From Bacillus paramycoides (GTDB taxonomy: Bacteria; Bacillota; Bacilli; Bacillales; Bacillaceae_G): a DNA stretch of 64,000 nucleotides. Of this stretch, positions 61,934-64,000 are shown one piece after another. Every line of letters begins with the position of its first letter. Position 1 is the first letter of the stretch. The stretch covers positions 41,355 to 105,354 of the forward strand of contig NZ_MAOI01000085.1 in assembly GCF_001884235.1 (NCBI RefSeq). Reading direction: 5' to 3'. Position numbers and translations under genes: made by a program. The notes beneath the pieces were generated by a model. That model saw only the letters and a program-made list of their open reading frames with translations. It made no database searches and was not told the DNA's origin.

Positions 61934-62761
61934 ATGGAACTATGGTTCACTGAAAAACAAACAAAACATTTTGGAATTACGGCGCGTATTAACCGCACAT
62001 TACATACGGAGCAAACAGAATTTCAAAAGCTTGATATGGTTGAAACGGAAGAGTTTGGAAACATGCTTATTTTAGATGGCATGGTTATGACAACTGAAAA
62101 AGACGAGTTCGTTTATCATGAAATGGTAGCACACGTACCTTTATTTACACATCCAAACCCTGAGAACGTATTAGTTGTTGGTGGCGGCGATGGCGGTGTT
62201 ATTCGTGAAGTATTAAAACACCCAAGTGTGAAGAAAGCGACACTTGTTGAAATCGATGGGAAAGTAATTGAGTACTCTAAGCAGTACTTACCATCAATTG
62301 CAGGTGCATTAGATAATGAGCGTGTAGAAGTAAAAGTAGGAGACGGGTTCCTACACATCGCAGAAAGCGAGAACGAATACGATGTAATTATGGTAGATTC
62401 TACTGAGCCAGTAGGTCCAGCAGTAAACCTATTTACAAAAGGCTTCTACGCTGGAATCTCTAAAGCGTTAAAAGAAGATGGTATTTTCGTTGCACAAACG
62501 GACAACCCTTGGTTTACACCAGAACTAATTACAACTGTGTTTAAAGATGTAAAAGAAATCTTCCCGATTACTCGCTTATACACAGCAAACATTCCAACGT
62601 ATCCAAGTGGACTTTGGACATTCACAATCGGATCTAAAAAACATGATCCACTAGAAGTAAGTGAAGAGCGTTTCCATGAAATTGAAACGAAATATTACAC
62701 AAAAGAACTGCATAATGCAGCATTCGCATTACCTAAGTTTGTTGGAGATTTAATTAAGTAA
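61934..62761 (+). CDS. speE: Spermidine synthase (polyamine aminopropyltransferase)
   Basis: The 275-residue enzyme has the N-terminal beta region ([20 protein letters not shown]) and a Rossmann-like methyltransferase fold with [18 protein letters not shown] binding decarboxylated S-adenosylmethionine, [15 protein letters not shown] and the catalytic loop [19 protein letters not shown]. It transfers aminopropyl groups to putrescine. speE-speB order matches B. subtilis. AAAGGCGTG lies upstream of the ATG. Confidence 0.96.
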   Translation: MELWFTEKQTKHFGITARINRTLHTEQTEFQKLDMVETEEFGNMLILDGMVMTTEKDEFVYHEMVAHVPLFTHPNPENVLVVGGGDGGVIREVLKHPSVKKATLVEIDGKVIEYSKQYLPSIAGALDNERVEVKVGDGFLHIAESENEYDVIMVDSTEPVGPAVNLFTKGFYAGISKALKEDGIFVAQTDNPWFTPELITTVFKDVKEIFPITRLYTANIPTYPSGLWTFTIGSKKHDPLEVSEERFHEIETKYYTKELHNAAFALPKFVGDLIK

Positions 62762-62784
62762 GAGTGTTAAATTGAAATAAATAA

Positions 62785-62975
62785 AGTGTAAGTAACTCAT
62801 TTAAGGTGTTTGTCTAGAAGGCTTGAACATGCTAGTTACTTACACTGCTACAAATGAAGTAGTCTTCTTATGATAAAAAGAAGGCGCAGGTAAATCGAGA
62901 AAGAGGAGCTATAGGCTCCAAATTTGAGAAATAATGAAAGGTTGGGATACCTTAAGTTCCACATAAGGAGGAAAA
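62785..62975 (+). ncRNA. Structured leader/intergenic RNA between speE and speB
   Basis: The 218-base gap contains several potential stem-loops in series. AGTGTAAGTAACT (62785-62797) pairs with AGTTACTTACACT (62834-62846), a perfect 13-bp stem enclosing 36 bases; GGAGC...GCTCC occurs near 62904-62919; AAGGT...ACCTT near 62938-62952; and CTTA...TAAG ends next to the speB ribosome binding site. None is followed by a T run. It does not match a riboswitch class I know. Confidence 0.35.
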
Positions 62976-62979
62976 GAAT

Positions 62980-63852
62980 ATGCGTTTTGATGAAGCTTAT
63001 TCAGGTAAAGTATTTATTAAAAGTCATCCAAGTTTTGAAGAGTCAGAGGCAGTTATTTACGGGATGCCAATGGATTGGACAGTAAGTTACCGTCCAGGTT
63101 CTCGCTTCGGCCCTGCACGTATTCGTGAAGTATCGATTGGACTAGAAGAATATAGTCCATATCTAGATCGTGAACTAGAAGAAGTAAAATATTTTGATGC
63201 GGGTGATATTCCATTACCATTTGGGAATCCACAGCGCAGCATAGACATGATTGAAGAATATGTAGCAAAACTATTAGATGCCGGTAAGTTTCCACTAGGT
63301 CTCGGCGGTGAGCACTTAGTGTCTTGGCCAATTTTTAAGGCAATGGCAAAAAAATATCCGGATTTAGCAATCATCCATATGGATGCTCATACTGACTTAC
63401 GTGAGTCGTATGAGGGAGAGCCTTTATCCCACTCTACACCGATTCGTAAAGTGTGCGATTTAATTGGTCCGGAAAACGTATATTCTTTCGGAATTCGTTC
63501 TGGAATGAAGGAAGAATTTGAATGGGCAAAAGAAGTAGGTATGAACTTATATAAATTTAACGTATTAGAACCGTTAAAAGAGGTATTACCGAAACTTGCA
63601 GGACGCCCAGTCTATGTCACAATCGATATTGATGTATTAGACCCAGCCCATGCTCCTGGAACAGGAACATTAGAAGCTGGCGGTATTACATCTAAAGAAC
63701 TATTAGAATCCATCGTAGCAATTGCAAATTCAAATATAAAAGTAGTCGGAGCAGACTTAGTAGAAGTAGCTCCAGTCTACGATCATAGTGATCAAACACC
63801 AATCGCAGCAAGCAAATTCGTGCGGGAAATGCTGCTCGGTTGGGTGAAATAA
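62980..63852 (+). CDS. speB: Agmatinase
   Basis: This 290-residue ureohydrolase carries the Mn2+ ligands in GLGGEHLVSWPI, IIHMDAHTDLRESY and TIDIDVLDPAHAPGTGTLEAGG, the arginase/agmatinase signatures. It converts agmatine to putrescine, the substrate of SpeE encoded upstream. AAGGAGG lies 8-10 bases before the ATG. The stop codon merges with the beginning of a GC-richer repeat-like element downstream. Confidence 0.96.
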   Translation: MRFDEAYSGKVFIKSHPSFEESEAVIYGMPMDWTVSYRPGSRFGPARIREVSIGLEEYSPYLDRELEEVKYFDAGDIPLPFGNPQRSIDMIEEYVAKLLDAGKFPLGLGGEHLVSWPIFKAMAKKYPDLAIIHMDAHTDLRESYEGEPLSHSTPIRKVCDLIGPENVYSFGIRSGMKEEFEWAKEVGMNLYKFNVLEPLKEVLPKLAGRPVYVTIDIDVLDPAHAPGTGTLEAGGITSKELLESIVAIANSNIKVVGADLVEVAPVYDHSDQTPIAASKFVREMLLGWVK

Positions 63853-64000
63853 AAGCGGAAGCAGCTCGCTCAGAATCGCAGGGTATTGGAGCACTCGACC
63901 GAGAAGCGCTTTTGGCTTCGACCGAGAGTGTGAAATGGCCGGAGATTCTAGCTGCCGTAGCTGGATAAAAGTAAAAGCGGAAGCCTCCTAGACGACTAGG
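63851..64000. repeat. GC-richer repeat-like element after speB (continues past the window)
   Basis: The 12-base string AAAAGCGGAAGC occurs at 63851-63862 and again at 63973-63984. Between them TCGACCGAGA is directly repeated (63895-63904 and 63917-63926) with AGAAGCGC...GGCTTC dyads around it. GC content is clearly higher than in the neighbouring genes. This looks like one of the dispersed palindromic repeats of Bacillus genomes; copy number cannot be tested here. Confidence 0.5.

Noticed and set aside
62762-62979. T-box or a known riboswitch class in the speB leader
   Set aside because: No T-box sequence (AGGGTGGNACCGCG), no terminator/antiterminator pair, and no match to the conserved cores of the guanidine, SAM, ZTP or purine classes that I know.
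1-64000. CRISPR array, prophage, transposase, toxin-antitoxin or secondary-metabolite cluster
   Set aside because: No regularly spaced repeats, transposase/integrase genes, toxin-antitoxin pairs or large biosynthetic enzymes were found; almost all genes are recognisable core chromosome functions.

Overview
The window looks like an origin-proximal chromosomal segment of a Bacillus cereus-group bacterium. It is AT-rich and uses strong AGGAGG-type ribosome binding sites. It carries spore germination genes (cwlJ, gerQ, rsfA, pbpG) and a gene order matching the ywd-ywf-ywh region of B. subtilis (ung, ywdI, ywdJ, ywdK, gerQ, cwlJ, hemQ, pta, lipL, rsfA, ywfO, ywhB, ywhC, ywhD, pbpG, speE, speB). 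A perfect parS centromere sequence (TGTTCCACGTGGAACA) inside a 42-bp palindrome at 20773-20814 fits a position near the replication origin. No rRNA, tRNA, CRISPR array, prophage or intact insertion sequence was seen.

Layout. 1-1083: end of an unidentified gene and a sugar-epimerase-like oxidoreductase. 1159-7708: a leftward cell-surface glycan block with a CsbB-like lipid-linked glycosyltransferase, a YfhO-like membrane transferase, a Wzx-type flippase and a family-2 glycosyltransferase, with the 3' remnant of a lost glycosyltransferase between yfhO and the flippase. 7915-12241: thioesterase, a polytopic GT39-like protein, the HemAT oxygen sensor and a TRIC-type channel. 12725-16143: a rightward glycan block (O-antigen ligase/polymerase-like protein, GT4, TagA/WecG). 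16298-26090: NiaP niacin transporter, a LytTR regulator with a degenerate receiver beside cstA-ybdD, parS, a diguanylate cyclase, pdxK, a GAF histidine kinase/NarL-type response regulator pair, and azoreductase. 26149-28826: a YeiL-like Crp/Fnr regulator, a YjjG-type phosphatase carrying an internal in-frame deletion, and a ClC channel. 29105-32971: a SAM-riboswitch-controlled metY-metA operon followed by hom. 33001-37494: YczE-like protein, a LacI regulator, and a GDSL lipase/ABC transporter operon. 37514-59191: the ywd/ywf/ywh block, with a Fur-box-controlled FecCD-type iron uptake cluster inserted at 49924-54111. 59293-63852: GDPD, a MerR/MFS efflux pair (YfmP/YfmO type), and speE-speB.

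The two glycan blocks share the logic of undecaprenyl-linked glycan assembly, namely nucleotide-sugar transfer, flipping, polymerisation and outer-leaflet decoration. The window contains no initiating phosphoglycosyl transferase, so the pathway must be completed elsewhere. The observations most worth following are the parS palindrome, the pseudo-receiver LytTR next to cstA, the cysteine-containing GAF domain in the sensor kinase, the YjjG deletion that removes the motif III lysine region, a 23-codon ORF with a hairpin-sequestered ribosome binding site in the iron-uptake cluster, and an unusually structured leader before speB. No clear undescribed multi-gene system was found. The rest is conserved core chromosome.
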